A DNA stretch of 22,203 bases, taken from assembly GCA_964450385.1 (NCBI GenBank), contig CAYVEC010000027.1:1-22203 (forward strand), in the 5' to 3' direction. The notes beneath the pieces are model-generated. The model was not told the DNA's origin, made no database searches, and worked only from the letters and a program-made list of their open reading frames with translations. Source of the DNA: JAKLFA01 sp964450385. GTDB lineage: Bacteria; Omnitrophota; Gorgyraeia; Zapsychrales; JANLHA01. Positions within the stretch are counted from its first letter, which is position 1. The number at the start of each line of letters is the position of its first letter. The position numbers and the translations under genes were made by a program. Positions 1 through 7,137 of the stretch are shown here, piece after piece.

Positions 1-404
1 GTCACGGCATATTTTGTGATCGGCTTTACGATCGAAATAATATCCACTTCCTGCGGGCCCATCTGGCGGACGCCTTTTTCCGTCATAAGATCGGTACGCT
101 TGACCTGTCCTGAAAGCACCAGGACCGGGATCGAGTCGATCCAGGACGCTGCCACCCCCGTAATCGCGTTCGTCCCCCCAGGCCCGGTTGTGACCAAGGC
201 AACCCCGATATTGTTCGTATACTGGCTATAGGCATCGGCGCAAATCGCTGAGGCCTGCTCATGAAGATTGGGAATATAGGTCAACTTTTTCTGCCGTCCC
301 AGCGCGTCCACCAAGTGCATACACCCGCCACCTGGCAACATAAAGACATGGGTCGCACCTCTATCCGCTACAAAATCCATAACATAATCCGCAACTCGTT
401 TCAT
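1..404 (-). CDS. Thiamine-diphosphate-dependent enzyme, acetolactate-synthase-like (N-terminal part, 3' end outside window)
   Basis: The reading frame starts at the ATG at 404 and stays open to the window edge, giving 134 codons of the N-terminal Pyr domain of a ThDP enzyme of the acetolactate synthase type. The start MKRVADYVMDF, the PGGG loop near residues 24-27, the catalytic-type Glu49 in LHEQAS and the following TTGPGGTNAITG stretch fit that family. It begins 3 nt after the stop of the HAD gene, so it is co-transcribed with the sugar operon. This context argues against branched-chain amino acid synthesis and for sugar modification. A known precedent is Yersinia YerE, a ThDP enzyme that adds a two-carbon unit from pyruvate to a CDP-4-keto-3,6-dideoxy sugar. 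Family assignment is secure; the substrate is inferred. The central and C-terminal ThDP-binding domains cannot be checked here. Confidence 0.85.
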   Translation of the reverse strand, partial: MKRVADYVMDFVADRGATHVFMLPGGGCMHLVDALGRQKKLTYIPNLHEQASAICADAYSQYTNNIGVALVTTGPGGTNAITGVAASWIDSIPVLVLSGQVKRTDLMTEKGVRQMGPQEVDIISIVKPITKYAV

Positions 405-407
405 ATC

Positions 408-986
408 TTACAAAACATCCTTTCGCAGGCTTTCCAAAATTTCGCTTAATGGCATGCCGCCTTGATTCCATGGACGGGCGACAAGATACGTTTTTATCCC
501 GAGCAATCGGGCGCCCTTGATATGCTCTGGGCTGTCATCGATTAAAACATCAATATGTCCGATCCTTTTAAGGAATTCTGTTTTTGAAGAATCATAATCA
601 GGCGACAGGAGATCTCGGCGTGGAGAGGGAATATAATGGAATCCCCTGATCCATCCGGAAAAGTGCCGCATCACCCACTCCGCGGAAATGTGCGCCCCCG
701 ATACTGGGACAGCGCTTAAGGCCATGTGATGCGCGTTCCTTCCGTATGATTCGAACCAAGCCAGCACCTCTGGAATCGGCTGAAGGTTTGCGTAATATTG
801 TCGGCGAAATAGATCCAGGGATTCCTGATACTCTTCAAGCGATATTCCCAAAATCGTGTGCGGGGGGTTCTCGATCAGGCAGCCGTAGGAGATCTTGACC
901 TGGGCATTGGATTTTTTCCAATCTTCAAGCCATTCGCTCATCAAGTCATTCAAGACATCATCAATATCCCAGGCGATTGTTTGCAT
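408..986 (-). CDS. HAD-superfamily-like hydrolase in sugar operon (possible phosphatase)
   Basis: This 192-residue protein has HAD motif I near its N-terminus (WDIDDV, Asp7 and Asp9). Later it has a motif IV-like VLIDDSPEHIKGARLLG, followed by a predicted strand ending in LVARPWNQGG, all typical of small HAD phosphatases. I chose the ATG at 986 because it overlaps the upstream stop by one base (TAATG), indicating translational coupling. A start 8 codons earlier would sit inside the upstream gene. The gene lies between a NeuB-like synthase and a ThDP enzyme, so a likely job is dephosphorylating a sugar intermediate, for example a nonulosonate-phosphate-like product. That role is inferred. It could also be a 5'-nucleotidase-like protein of unknown substrate. 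No cap domain is obvious, only a short helical insert. Confidence 0.75.
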   Translation of the reverse strand: MQTIAWDIDDVLNDLMSEWLEDWKKSNAQVKISYGCLIENPPHTILGISLEEYQESLDLFRRQYYANLQPIPEVLAWFESYGRNAHHMALSAVPVSGAHISAEWVMRHFSGWIRGFHYIPSPRRDLLSPDYDSSKTEFLKRIGHIDVLIDDSPEHIKGARLLGIKTYLVARPWNQGGMPLSEILESLRKDVL

Positions 987-2515
987 TATATGATCTCTTT
1001 CTCTAGCCACTGCGCGCGAAATGTAAGCAATGTCTTACGGTCAGGATTGTTATGGACACTATCCTCTTCATAAAAGGAATCCTGTTTATAATGCGTAGTG
1101 GAAACCTCCTCAAAAATCGCCCCTTGTTTTGAATAAAAGGAATGCCGCTTGCCGCGCTCGACGGTTAAAAGGTCGCCTTTGGCGAGCTCCACCTCTTTCC
1201 CCTCAAGGCAGACGTGCATCCCTCCATAGAGAAGCTGAAAAGTCTCCTCTTTTTTAGCATGATGGTGGACAGGGTGATTTTGGCCGGGTAAAAGAACGAT
1301 CAGTTTCTTACAGTACTCTCGGTTAATACAATTCAGGATAGCCGCGCCATATTCCTCATATCGGTCGAGCCCGTAGTGATGGGATAGTTCAACCTCAATT
1401 TTTTGAGGGATCGCAATGTGGCTTTCCCGCAGGATCTCCTTGATCCTCTGCACGATTTTTAAGACTTTATCGCGTTTGTTAACCGTGTCAACACTACGAA
1501 CCAACACGGCCCCTCCGGCGTTTAGGGGTTCGCGCAACGTATACTCCATGTATTTTGAAAAGTCATTGGCCAGGAGCTGGTCCGGCTGATTGGGGATGGC
1601 AAAAAAAACATTGTCCGTCTTGAGGCGCTCTCCTTTTTGAAGGGCCTCCTTTACAAAAATCCCCCGCTTTAAGCCCCGCAGATCCTCCTGCTCTTTTTGT
1701 GAAACAGAATGCCGACCGTCCAATGTGCCACACATTAAAAATGCGTCTGAAGCGCTTTTAAGCCACGCGCGGACCGCCTCTGGACACGACGAATAAGCAT
1801 TCATAGGATATTTCTCTGAAGGGATCGAAACATGCCGTTCAAACACGCAGGCCCCTTTAGCAATGGCGACCTTAATCGCGTCTGTATTGCCCGGCTCTTC
1901 GTGGGTTGAAAATCCAATCGGCACATCCGGATAGCGGGAGCGCAACAGATCGATCTGATTGAGCTGGAGATCAGCATGCCGTGTCGGATAGGCCCCGACA
2001 CAATGCATGAGACAAAATTTTTTCTTACGATTCTCAAAAAATGCAACGACCTTATCAATATCATCCAGCGATGCCCCAGCCGTTGAGGCGATGATCGGCT
2101 TGTCCAGTCTTACGATTTCTTCCAGCAAGGGCCAGTCGGTAAACGAACAGCTGGCGATTTTAACCACATCATAATCATGGGCCACAATTTTTTGAACAGA
2201 CGGCTCATCAAAAGGCGTGCATATGGTAACAAATCCTAGCCGTTGTGCCTCATTTTTAAGGAAACGGAACTCATCCTCTGTCAAACGTGTCTCAGAAAAA
2301 CGCTTGATATATTTGATGTCCCCCCGCCCCTGAAATTCCGGATGAATAAACGTATCAAGATCACGATACTGAAATTTAAACGCAAACTGAAAATTAAACC
2401 CCTGACAGGCCTCATGGATCGCCTGGATGATCTTAAGCCCCTGCTCAACATCGCCGCTGTGATTATTCGCCATTTCAAAAATAAAAAGCCGGTCAAAATA
2501 CGATCGCGTGTTCAT
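986..2515 (-). CDS. NeuB-family PEP-condensing sugar synthase with SAF and C-terminal cupin domains
   Basis: This 509-residue three-domain protein begins with a NeuB (sialic acid synthase) TIM barrel at about residues 8-265. Visible family residues include Glu14 and NNH 17-19, Lys47 in KFQ, TPFDEPS near 100-106, Lys119 in KIAS, and HCVGAYPT near 171-178. His205 (GFSTHE) and His228 (FERH) correspond to the two metal-ligand histidines of NeuB. Residues about 284-345 form the SAF (antifreeze-like) domain. Residues about 400-480 form a cupin with His417/His419, Glu423 and His458 in the metal-binding pattern. NeuB enzymes condense phosphoenolpyruvate with an aldose to give a 2-keto-3-deoxy acid. 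The ATG at 2515 overlaps the rfbH stop (ATGA). No NeuC epimerase or NeuA cytidylyltransferase is visible nearby, so the substrate is probably not ordinary ManNAc. Confidence 0.88.
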   Translation of the reverse strand: MNTRSYFDRLFIFEMANNHSGDVEQGLKIIQAIHEACQGFNFQFAFKFQYRDLDTFIHPEFQGRGDIKYIKRFSETRLTEDEFRFLKNEAQRLGFVTICTPFDEPSVQKIVAHDYDVVKIASCSFTDWPLLEEIVRLDKPIIASTAGASLDDIDKVVAFFENRKKKFCLMHCVGAYPTRHADLQLNQIDLLRSRYPDVPIGFSTHEEPGNTDAIKVAIAKGACVFERHVSIPSEKYPMNAYSSCPEAVRAWLKSASDAFLMCGTLDGRHSVSQKEQEDLRGLKRGIFVKEALQKGERLKTDNVFFAIPNQPDQLLANDFSKYMEYTLREPLNAGGAVLVRSVDTVNKRDKVLKIVQRIKEILRESHIAIPQKIEVELSHHYGLDRYEEYGAAILNCINREYCKKLIVLLPGQNHPVHHHAKKEETFQLLYGGMHVCLEGKEVELAKGDLLTVERGKRHSFYSKQGAIFEEVSTTHYKQDSFYEEDSVHNNPDRKTLLTFRAQWLEKEII

Positions 2516-3846
2516 TTCCCACCCTTTTTGCTAAACGTGCGGATTTCATCACACACATATTGACGTTGTTTCCCCCCCATCCCCGGATACACCCCCACCC
2601 AAAAACTGTCGTTCATAATCTTGTCGGTATTATTTAAGCCGCCGACGATCCGGTAATCCCGGCCTTCCTCGAGCGGCTCAAAACACGGATGACGCGTGAT
2701 GTTCCCGGCAAAGAGATTGCGTGTCTGAATGTTACGGGCTTCCAGATATTCTGCGATCTGATTCCGCGAAAAATCAGCCCCGTCACGAACGGTCAGCAGA
2801 AACCCGAACCACGACGGCTCACTCTTTTCTGTTGCCCTGGGGAAAATAAAGACGTCCTCCCTTCCCTTGAGCCCCTGCTCAAGCAACGTGAAATTCTCCT
2901 GGCGTCGGTGGGTAAACTCATCCAGTTTTTCCAACTGGGCACATCCGATCGCCGCCTGAAGATCCGTGGCCTTGAGGTTGTAGCCGAAATGGCTGTAGAC
3001 ATATTTGTGATCATACCCGTGCGGTAGCGAGCCAAACTGCCCGCTGAACCGACAACCGCAGGTATTGTCATGGCCGCTATCGCACCAGCAGTCGCGTCCC
3101 CAGTCGCGGATCGACAACAAGATTTTTTTGAGGAGCGGATCTGACGTGTAGACCGCCCCGCCTTCGCCCATGGTCATGTGATGCGGCGGATAAAAACTGC
3201 TCGTCGCAATATCACCGAACGTCCCGGTCATTTTTCCGTTATAACGCGATCCCAATGCATCACAATTATCCTCGATGAGCCAGAGCCCGTTTTTTTGACA
3301 AAATTCCGTCACCTGATCAAGATCAAACGGATTCCCCAAGGTATGCGCCAGCATGACGGCCTTAGTTCGGGGGCTAAGCGCCTGCTCAAGACGCGCGGCG
3401 TCGATATTGTGAGTAGCGAGGTCGACATCAAGAAAGACCGGGACCGCCCCGTACTGGATGATCGGGGCCACCGTAGTCGGAAAACCAGCCGCGACCGTGA
3501 CGACCTCATCCCCGCGCCGGACCTGACGATCCTTGAGAAGCGGTGAGGTCAGGGCCATGAACGCAAGCAGATTGGCAGACGAACCGGAATTCACAAGTAG
3601 GGCGCATCGAACCCCTAAATATTCAGCGAGTCTCTTTTCAAACTCACGGGAATAGCGACCATAGGTAAGCCAGAACTCGAGAGCTGAATCGACGAGGTTC
3701 ACCATCTCCCGCTCGTCAAACACACGCCCCGCGTAGTTCACCCGGCTCTGCCCGGGAATAAACTCCGGCGCGGTTCCATGCGCTGCCTGATAATAGGCGC
3801 GCACCTCCTCGAGGATCCGCTGTTTTATTGTGTCTGCTGTGCTCAT
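2512..3846 (-). CDS. rfbH: CDP-4-keto-6-deoxy-D-glucose 3-dehydrase (RfbH/E1)
   Basis: This is a PMP-dependent, iron-sulfur E1 dehydrase that removes the C3 hydroxyl of CDP-4-keto-6-deoxyglucose on the way to 3,6-dideoxyhexoses. The fold is the DegT/DnrJ/EryC1 aminotransferase type, but the PLP lysine is replaced by histidine (first His of PPHHMTMGEGG, residue 222). That replacement defines E1 against true aminotransferases. Cysteines 195, 253, 255 and 263 reproduce the C-x57-C-x-C-x7-C spacing of the E1 [2Fe-2S] site. The protein has 444 residues, normal for the family. I chose the ATG at 3846, which shares ATGA with the rfbG stop; a GTG three codons earlier is possible. E1 normally needs a reductase partner (E3, AscD/RfbI type), and none is seen in the window. 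Confidence 0.95.
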   Translation of the reverse strand: MSTADTIKQRILEEVRAYYQAAHGTAPEFIPGQSRVNYAGRVFDEREMVNLVDSALEFWLTYGRYSREFEKRLAEYLGVRCALLVNSGSSANLLAFMALTSPLLKDRQVRRGDEVVTVAAGFPTTVAPIIQYGAVPVFLDVDLATHNIDAARLEQALSPRTKAVMLAHTLGNPFDLDQVTEFCQKNGLWLIEDNCDALGSRYNGKMTGTFGDIATSSFYPPHHMTMGEGGAVYTSDPLLKKILLSIRDWGRDCWCDSGHDNTCGCRFSGQFGSLPHGYDHKYVYSHFGYNLKATDLQAAIGCAQLEKLDEFTHRRQENFTLLEQGLKGREDVFIFPRATEKSEPSWFGFLLTVRDGADFSRNQIAEYLEARNIQTRNLFAGNITRHPCFEPLEEGRDYRIVGGLNNTDKIMNDSFWVGVYPGMGGKQRQYVCDEIRTFSKKGGK

Positions 3847-4937
3847 CGGGTCCACACCATCTCTCGTTTCACGGCCGCGGCCAGATAATCATCAAGCTGC
3901 TGGTCAGTCACGACCCGGCCGTTTTCATAATATTCACGATACCACCGGACCGTCTCACGGATCGCCTGATCGCTCCCCCACACCTCATGCCAGCCGAGGC
4001 CATCATGGGCCTTGGCGCAATTAAGCTGAAGGAGCCCAGCCTCATGGGCATGCGCCCCAGGGTCCTGCCGATAACGGATCCGGTCCCAAAGCGGAGCCAT
4101 GGTCTCTACAACGTTGAGGACAGTCCGATTCTCTTCGGTCTCCGGTCCAAAATTCCAGGCCGCGGCATCCTCCCGCGCCCCTTCAACGAGCCGCTGACCA
4201 AGGAGTAAATATCCGCTCAGGGGTTCGAGCACATGCTGCCAGGGCCGAACCGCCTGCGGATGCCGCAATGCCACAATCTCGTTTCGCGCTGCGGCCCTCA
4301 TCACATCCGGGACCAGCCGGTCCTCGGCCCAGTCGCCGCCGCCGATCACATTGCCAGCGCGGCACGTCGCAAGGAGCGGGGCCTCTGGACCTGAACAAAA
4401 CGACCGGCGATACGCCGCGGTCACAAGTTCCGCGCACCCCTTGGAACAACTATAGAGGTCATACCCGCCCATGGGCTCATCCTCACGATACCCCTCGAGC
4501 CGTTCACGATTTTCATAGCATTTATCACTCGTGATATTGAGGAGAACACGGACCGACGGGGTCTGGCGGCAGGCCTCGAGGAGATAGGCCGTGCCCATCA
4601 CATTGGTCTCAAAGGTCGCGATCGGGTCCGCGTAGGATGCCCGCACCAGGGGCTGGGCTGCGAGATGAAACACGATCTCCGGCCGGACATCGTCCACGAT
4701 CGCGCGCACCTGATCACGGTCGCGGATATCCGCGATGACGCTGGGAATATCAAGCCCGAGCAGGGACCAGTGATTCGGTTCGGTGACAGGTTCTAGCGCC
4801 AGGCCTGTGACCCGAGCCCCGAGCCGCGTCAACCACCGCACGAGCCACGATCCCTTAAACCCCGTATGCCCGGTAACTAAGACAGAACGGCCTGCGTAGA
4901 TATTATGAAAAAACTGTCGCATCGAAGGGGTCACCAT
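3843..4937 (-). CDS. rfbG: CDP-glucose 4,6-dehydratase
   Basis: This extended short-chain dehydrogenase/reductase converts CDP-glucose to CDP-4-keto-6-deoxyglucose using tightly bound NAD. The nucleotide-binding stretch VTGHTGFKGSW lies near residues 21-31. The ITSDKCYE segment carries the TDK-like active-site region, and YSCSK gives the catalytic Tyr162 and Lys166. The RAGNVIGGGDWAEDRLVPD stretch is characteristic of RfbG. About 364 residues matches the family. The ATG at 4937 overlaps the rfbF stop by 7 nt and has GGA upstream. A TTG at 4946 and an ATG at 4922 are alternatives, so the start is uncertain by a few codons. It is the second gene of the operon and its product feeds RfbH directly. 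Confidence 0.95.
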   Translation of the reverse strand: MVTPSMRQFFHNIYAGRSVLVTGHTGFKGSWLVRWLTRLGARVTGLALEPVTEPNHWSLLGLDIPSVIADIRDRDQVRAIVDDVRPEIVFHLAAQPLVRASYADPIATFETNVMGTAYLLEACRQTPSVRVLLNITSDKCYENRERLEGYREDEPMGGYDLYSCSKGCAELVTAAYRRSFCSGPEAPLLATCRAGNVIGGGDWAEDRLVPDVMRAAARNEIVALRHPQAVRPWQHVLEPLSGYLLLGQRLVEGAREDAAAWNFGPETEENRTVLNVVETMAPLWDRIRYRQDPGAHAHEAGLLQLNCAKAHDGLGWHEVWGSDQAIRETVRWYREYYENGRVVTDQQLDDYLAAAVKREMVWTR

Positions 4938-5701
4938 CGTTTCCAAAAGGCCAGACCGTCATTCCAAAGTTTCGTCAGATGATTCAGGTCCCGTTCGTTA
5001 TCGATACACTCCCAATGCCCGGAGTGATCGTAGACCATCATTTCACCGGCCGCGGCCAGCCGGGGAAAGACCTGAAATTCAAGATCGCTGGTAGGCCCCT
5101 CTGAAAGGTATTCGAGAAGCTTGCGGTTAAAGACCATGAATCCGCCGTTGATCCGGCCGGCCGAGACCTGCTTTTTTTCCTGAAAGGCCGTGACGACCCC
5201 GTCTTGGGCGATGATCTCGCCGAAACGGGCCGGCGGAAAGACCCCGGTAATGGTGAGGATCTTGCCGTGAGACTGGTGGAATTTTAAAAGTGCCTTAAGA
5301 TCGACATCAGCGAGTCCGTCACCATAGGTCAAGAAATTCACATCATCGATGAATTTTTCCACCCGTTTGATCCGGGCGCCTTTCAGGGTATCGATCCCGG
5401 TATCCACCAGCGTCACCTTCCAGTCTGTCTCATCATGGGCGCCATGGAACTCGATCTCGCGGCTGCCGAGATCGATCGTAAAGTCATTTACCTCAGTCTC
5501 ATAACTATAAAAAAACTCTTTGATCACCTCCGCCTTATACCCCAGGCTGACCACAAATTTTTTATATCCGAAGGCGGCATAGTATTTCATGATGTGCCAC
5601 AGGATCGGCCGATTACCGACCTTGACCATCGGTTTGGGAATAAGCTCTGTAATGGTACCCAGGCGGGAGCCGTATCCGCCGGCCAGGATCACGACTTTCA
5701 T
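4931..5701 (-). CDS. rfbF: Glucose-1-phosphate cytidylyltransferase
   Basis: This 256-residue nucleotidyltransferase makes CDP-glucose from CTP and glucose-1-phosphate, the entry step to CDP-linked 3,6-dideoxy sugars. The N-terminal signature LAGGYGSRLGTITELIPKPM (residues 6-25) includes the nucleotide-binding loop and the PKPM segment. The central TYGDGLADVD stretch holds the metal-binding Asp, and GGFMVFNRK fits the sugar site. It is the first gene of the left operon, with a strong Shine-Dalgarno sequence (AAAGGAGG) 6-7 nt before the ATG and a TATAAT promoter just upstream. Immediate coupling to rfbG and rfbH supports the specific assignment over a generic sugar nucleotidyltransferase. Confidence 0.96.
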   Translation of the reverse strand: MKVVILAGGYGSRLGTITELIPKPMVKVGNRPILWHIMKYYAAFGYKKFVVSLGYKAEVIKEFFYSYETEVNDFTIDLGSREIEFHGAHDETDWKVTLVDTGIDTLKGARIKRVEKFIDDVNFLTYGDGLADVDLKALLKFHQSHGKILTITGVFPPARFGEIIAQDGVVTAFQEKKQVSAGRINGGFMVFNRKLLEYLSEGPTSDLEFQVFPRLAAAGEMMVYDHSGHWECIDNERDLNHLTKLWNDGLAFWKRW

Positions 5702-5725
5702 AAAGCGCCTCCTTTAAGATAAATT

Positions 5726-5753
5726 ATTATATACAATCATTCAAAAGGCGCAA
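5726..5753 (-). promoter_or_regulatory. Promoter of the rfbFGH sugar operon
   Basis: On the minus strand a perfect TATAAT (5726-5731), extended as TATATAAT, lies 16 nt downstream of TTGCGC (5748-5753), a weak -35. Transcription would begin near 5719, leaving a leader of under 20 nt that holds the rfbF ribosome site. It lies just past the terminator of the neighbouring gene, so the operon is insulated from it. The -10 is convincing; the -35 is poor, so an activator could be involved. Confidence 0.55.
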
Positions 5754-5773
5754 ATGCTAAAACAGAAACATAA

Positions 5774-5806
5774 AAACGCCGTATCCCATAACGAGATACG
5801 GCGTTT
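5774..5806 (-). terminator. Rho-independent terminator behind the repeat-protein gene
   Basis: A perfect 12-bp inverted repeat (5774-5785 with 5795-5806, arms AAACGCCGTATC and GATACGGCGTTT) has a 9-nt loop. On the minus strand it is followed at once by TTTTTA and further T-rich sequence. It lies 24 nt after the stop of the gene at 5831-6415 and upstream of the rfbF promoter. Confidence 0.85.
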
Positions 5807-5830
5807 GTGGACAATTGAGCAACACTCCCC

Positions 5831-6415
5831 TTACCAGGCAGCGTTCACGAACGGCAGCACCGGCAGCATTTCTTTCTCCGTTGCGATGTTCACGAGACCG
5901 ATCTGGATCCCCATGAGGTTCTCGGTCCAGTTAACAAACCCGAGCTGGAACCCCTCGGCGTCGACCGCATAATTGACAGCGCCGAACTGAAATCCCGAAA
6001 CGCTATCCGCGATATTCACGAGACCGGCCTGGCCGCCCTCGACACCGCCATTGACATAGTTGAGGAACCCGAAGACGCCCCCGGTCACATTCCCTTCAAC
6101 CACGCTGACAAAACCCTCTTGGGCGCCCTTCACATTCCCGGTCGTATAGCAGAGGATGCCCATGCAATATCCGCTCACGTCACCGTTCACCACATTGACT
6201 AACCCAATGTCAAGACCGGTCACACCAGCATTCGCGCCGTAGATAAAATTAATGGCAAGACCCTTAATGCCCTGATCTTCAGGAACAAGCTGGATCGGAT
6301 TAAACAGCGACAACTGTAACGGCATGGTCTCTGCGGCCTGACCCGTGACAGCCGCCCCAAGGGTTAATGCCACAACGAGCACCGCGCCTGCGAGAATCCC
6401 TAGACACTTCTTCAT
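5831..6415 (-). CDS. Secreted/surface 14-15-residue repeat protein (LA_2272-like)
   Basis: This 194-residue exported protein has a signal peptide at residues 1-28: KK, a long hydrophobic core, and likely cleavage after GQAA. From residue 51 to 181 it consists almost wholly of tandem repeats with consensus x-G-x-Q-x-G-x-V-N. Five copies are 15 residues long (51-125) and four are 14 long (126-181). The motif recalls the LA_2272-type surface repeat proteins of Leptospira and other bacteria, whose function is not established. The regular alternation of Gly and hydrophobic residues suggests a beta-solenoid or stacked beta structure. The protein ends shortly after the last repeat. It is monocistronic, with its own promoter and terminator, and has a GGGGGG-type Shine-Dalgarno sequence before the ATG. 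I do not know its function. Confidence 0.85.
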   Translation of the reverse strand: MKKCLGILAGAVLVVALTLGAAVTGQAAETMPLQLSLFNPIQLVPEDQGIKGLAINFIYGANAGVTGLDIGLVNVVNGDVSGYCMGILCYTTGNVKGAQEGFVSVVEGNVTGGVFGFLNYVNGGVEGGQAGLVNIADSVSGFQFGAVNYAVDAEGFQLGFVNWTENLMGIQIGLVNIATEKEMLPVLPFVNAAW

Positions 6416-6451
6416 GCTTCCCCCCTTTGTATTGGTTGAACAACATTTATC

Positions 6452-6479
6452 AGTGTACTCTCATACAGGTTGAACTCAA
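6452..6479 (-). promoter_or_regulatory. Likely promoter of the repeat-protein gene
   Basis: On the minus strand TTGAGT (6474-6479) and TACACT (6452-6457) are separated by 16 nt. Each box matches sigma-70 consensus at 4 of 6 positions. The leader to the ATG at 6415 would be about 30 nt. It stands back-to-back with the plus-strand promoter at 6506-6534. Confidence 0.4.
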
Positions 6480-6505
6480 GAAATTTTTTCAGGTGCGAAA
6501 AGAAG

Positions 6506-6534
6506 TTGTCAGACCGCCATCTTTCAGATACAAT
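6506..6534 (+). promoter_or_regulatory. Promoter of the DJ-1/PfpI-GH18 gene pair
   Basis: TTGTCA (6506-6511) and TACAAT (6529-6534) are 17 nt apart, a near-consensus sigma-70 promoter. Transcription would start about 25 nt before the ATG at 6565. The -10 box lies inside a perfect dyad (6523-6539). Confidence 0.65.
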
Positions 6535-6539
6535 CTGAA
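6523..6539. promoter_or_regulatory. Perfect dyad over the -10 box, candidate operator
   Basis: TTCAGAT and ATCTGAA are exact inverted 7-bp arms around the spacer ACA, 17 bp in all. The dyad covers the whole -10 box of the plus-strand promoter, where a bound regulator would block RNA polymerase. No regulator gene is adjacent. Operator function is inferred. Confidence 0.4.
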
Positions 6540-6564
6540 CGCTCTGCACCATAGAGGAGGCCTT

Positions 6565-7125
6565 ATGGGAAAGAATGTCTGCGTCGTCTTGGCTGAAGGG
6601 TTCGAAGAGACCGAGGCGGTTGTCCCGATCGATATGCTCCGGCGGGCCGGTGTCCATGTCACGATCACATCGCTCGGCGCAACGGCCGAACCCGTCTCTG
6701 GGGCCCATGGGATCACGATCAGATCCGACGCGCCTCTCCGGGCGCTCACGCCATCGTCCTTTGATGCCTGCGTCTTACCCGGCGGCCAGCCCGGCACCAA
6801 AAACCTTGCGCGCTCCGCGGAGCTCGCTGCCTTCATCAAAGATATGTCGTCCCAGAAAAAAATCATCGCGGCCATCTGCGCGGCCCCGGCCATGGTCCTG
6901 GCGCCTCTGGGGCTTTTAGACGGCCGGACAGCAACATGCTATCCGGATATGTTCGCGGCGTTTCCGCCGTCATCGACGTTCATCGATCAGCCGGTCGTTA
7001 TTGACGGCCGTCTCATTACAAGCCAAGGACCCGGAACCGCCCTGGCCTTTGCCTATGCGCTTGTCGAGGCCCTCACTGGGCCTGAGATCACGCGAAAACT
7101 CCGAGCAGCCACCCTCTCACCATAA
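6565..7125 (+). CDS. DJ-1/PfpI (YajL/ThiJ-like) family protein
   Basis: This 186-residue cytoplasmic protein of the DJ-1 superfamily has its nucleophile elbow at IAAICAAPA, giving Cys105 as the counterpart of DJ-1 Cys106. Glu17 in EGFEETEAV corresponds to the acidic partner Glu18. The N-terminal VVLAEGFEETEAVVPIDMLR matches the family closely, and TCYPD and TSQGPGTALAFA are the usual C-terminal landmarks. Members are linked to oxidative or carbonyl stress, chaperone and protein repair functions, which remain debated. The ATG at 6565 is chosen because GAGGAGG sits 4 nt upstream; the open frame further 5' covers the promoter. It is the first gene of a two-gene plus-strand unit with the GH18 gene. 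Confidence 0.93.
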   Translation: MGKNVCVVLAEGFEETEAVVPIDMLRRAGVHVTITSLGATAEPVSGAHGITIRSDAPLRALTPSSFDACVLPGGQPGTKNLARSAELAAFIKDMSSQKKIIAAICAAPAMVLAPLGLLDGRTATCYPDMFAAFPPSSTFIDQPVVIDGRLITSQGPGTALAFAYALVEALTGPEITRKLRAATLSP

Positions 7126-7137
7126 AGGATGACGACC

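Noticed and set aside
2512..3846. Calling the RfbH gene a PLP-dependent sugar aminotransferase
   Set aside because: The catalytic lysine is replaced by histidine and the four iron-sulfur cysteines have E1 spacing, so transamination is unlikely.
986..5701. Ordinary sialic acid (NeuABC) biosynthesis operon
   Set aside because: No NeuA cytidylyltransferase or NeuC epimerase is visible; RfbF is a glucose-1-phosphate enzyme and RfbG/RfbH are specific to dideoxy sugars.
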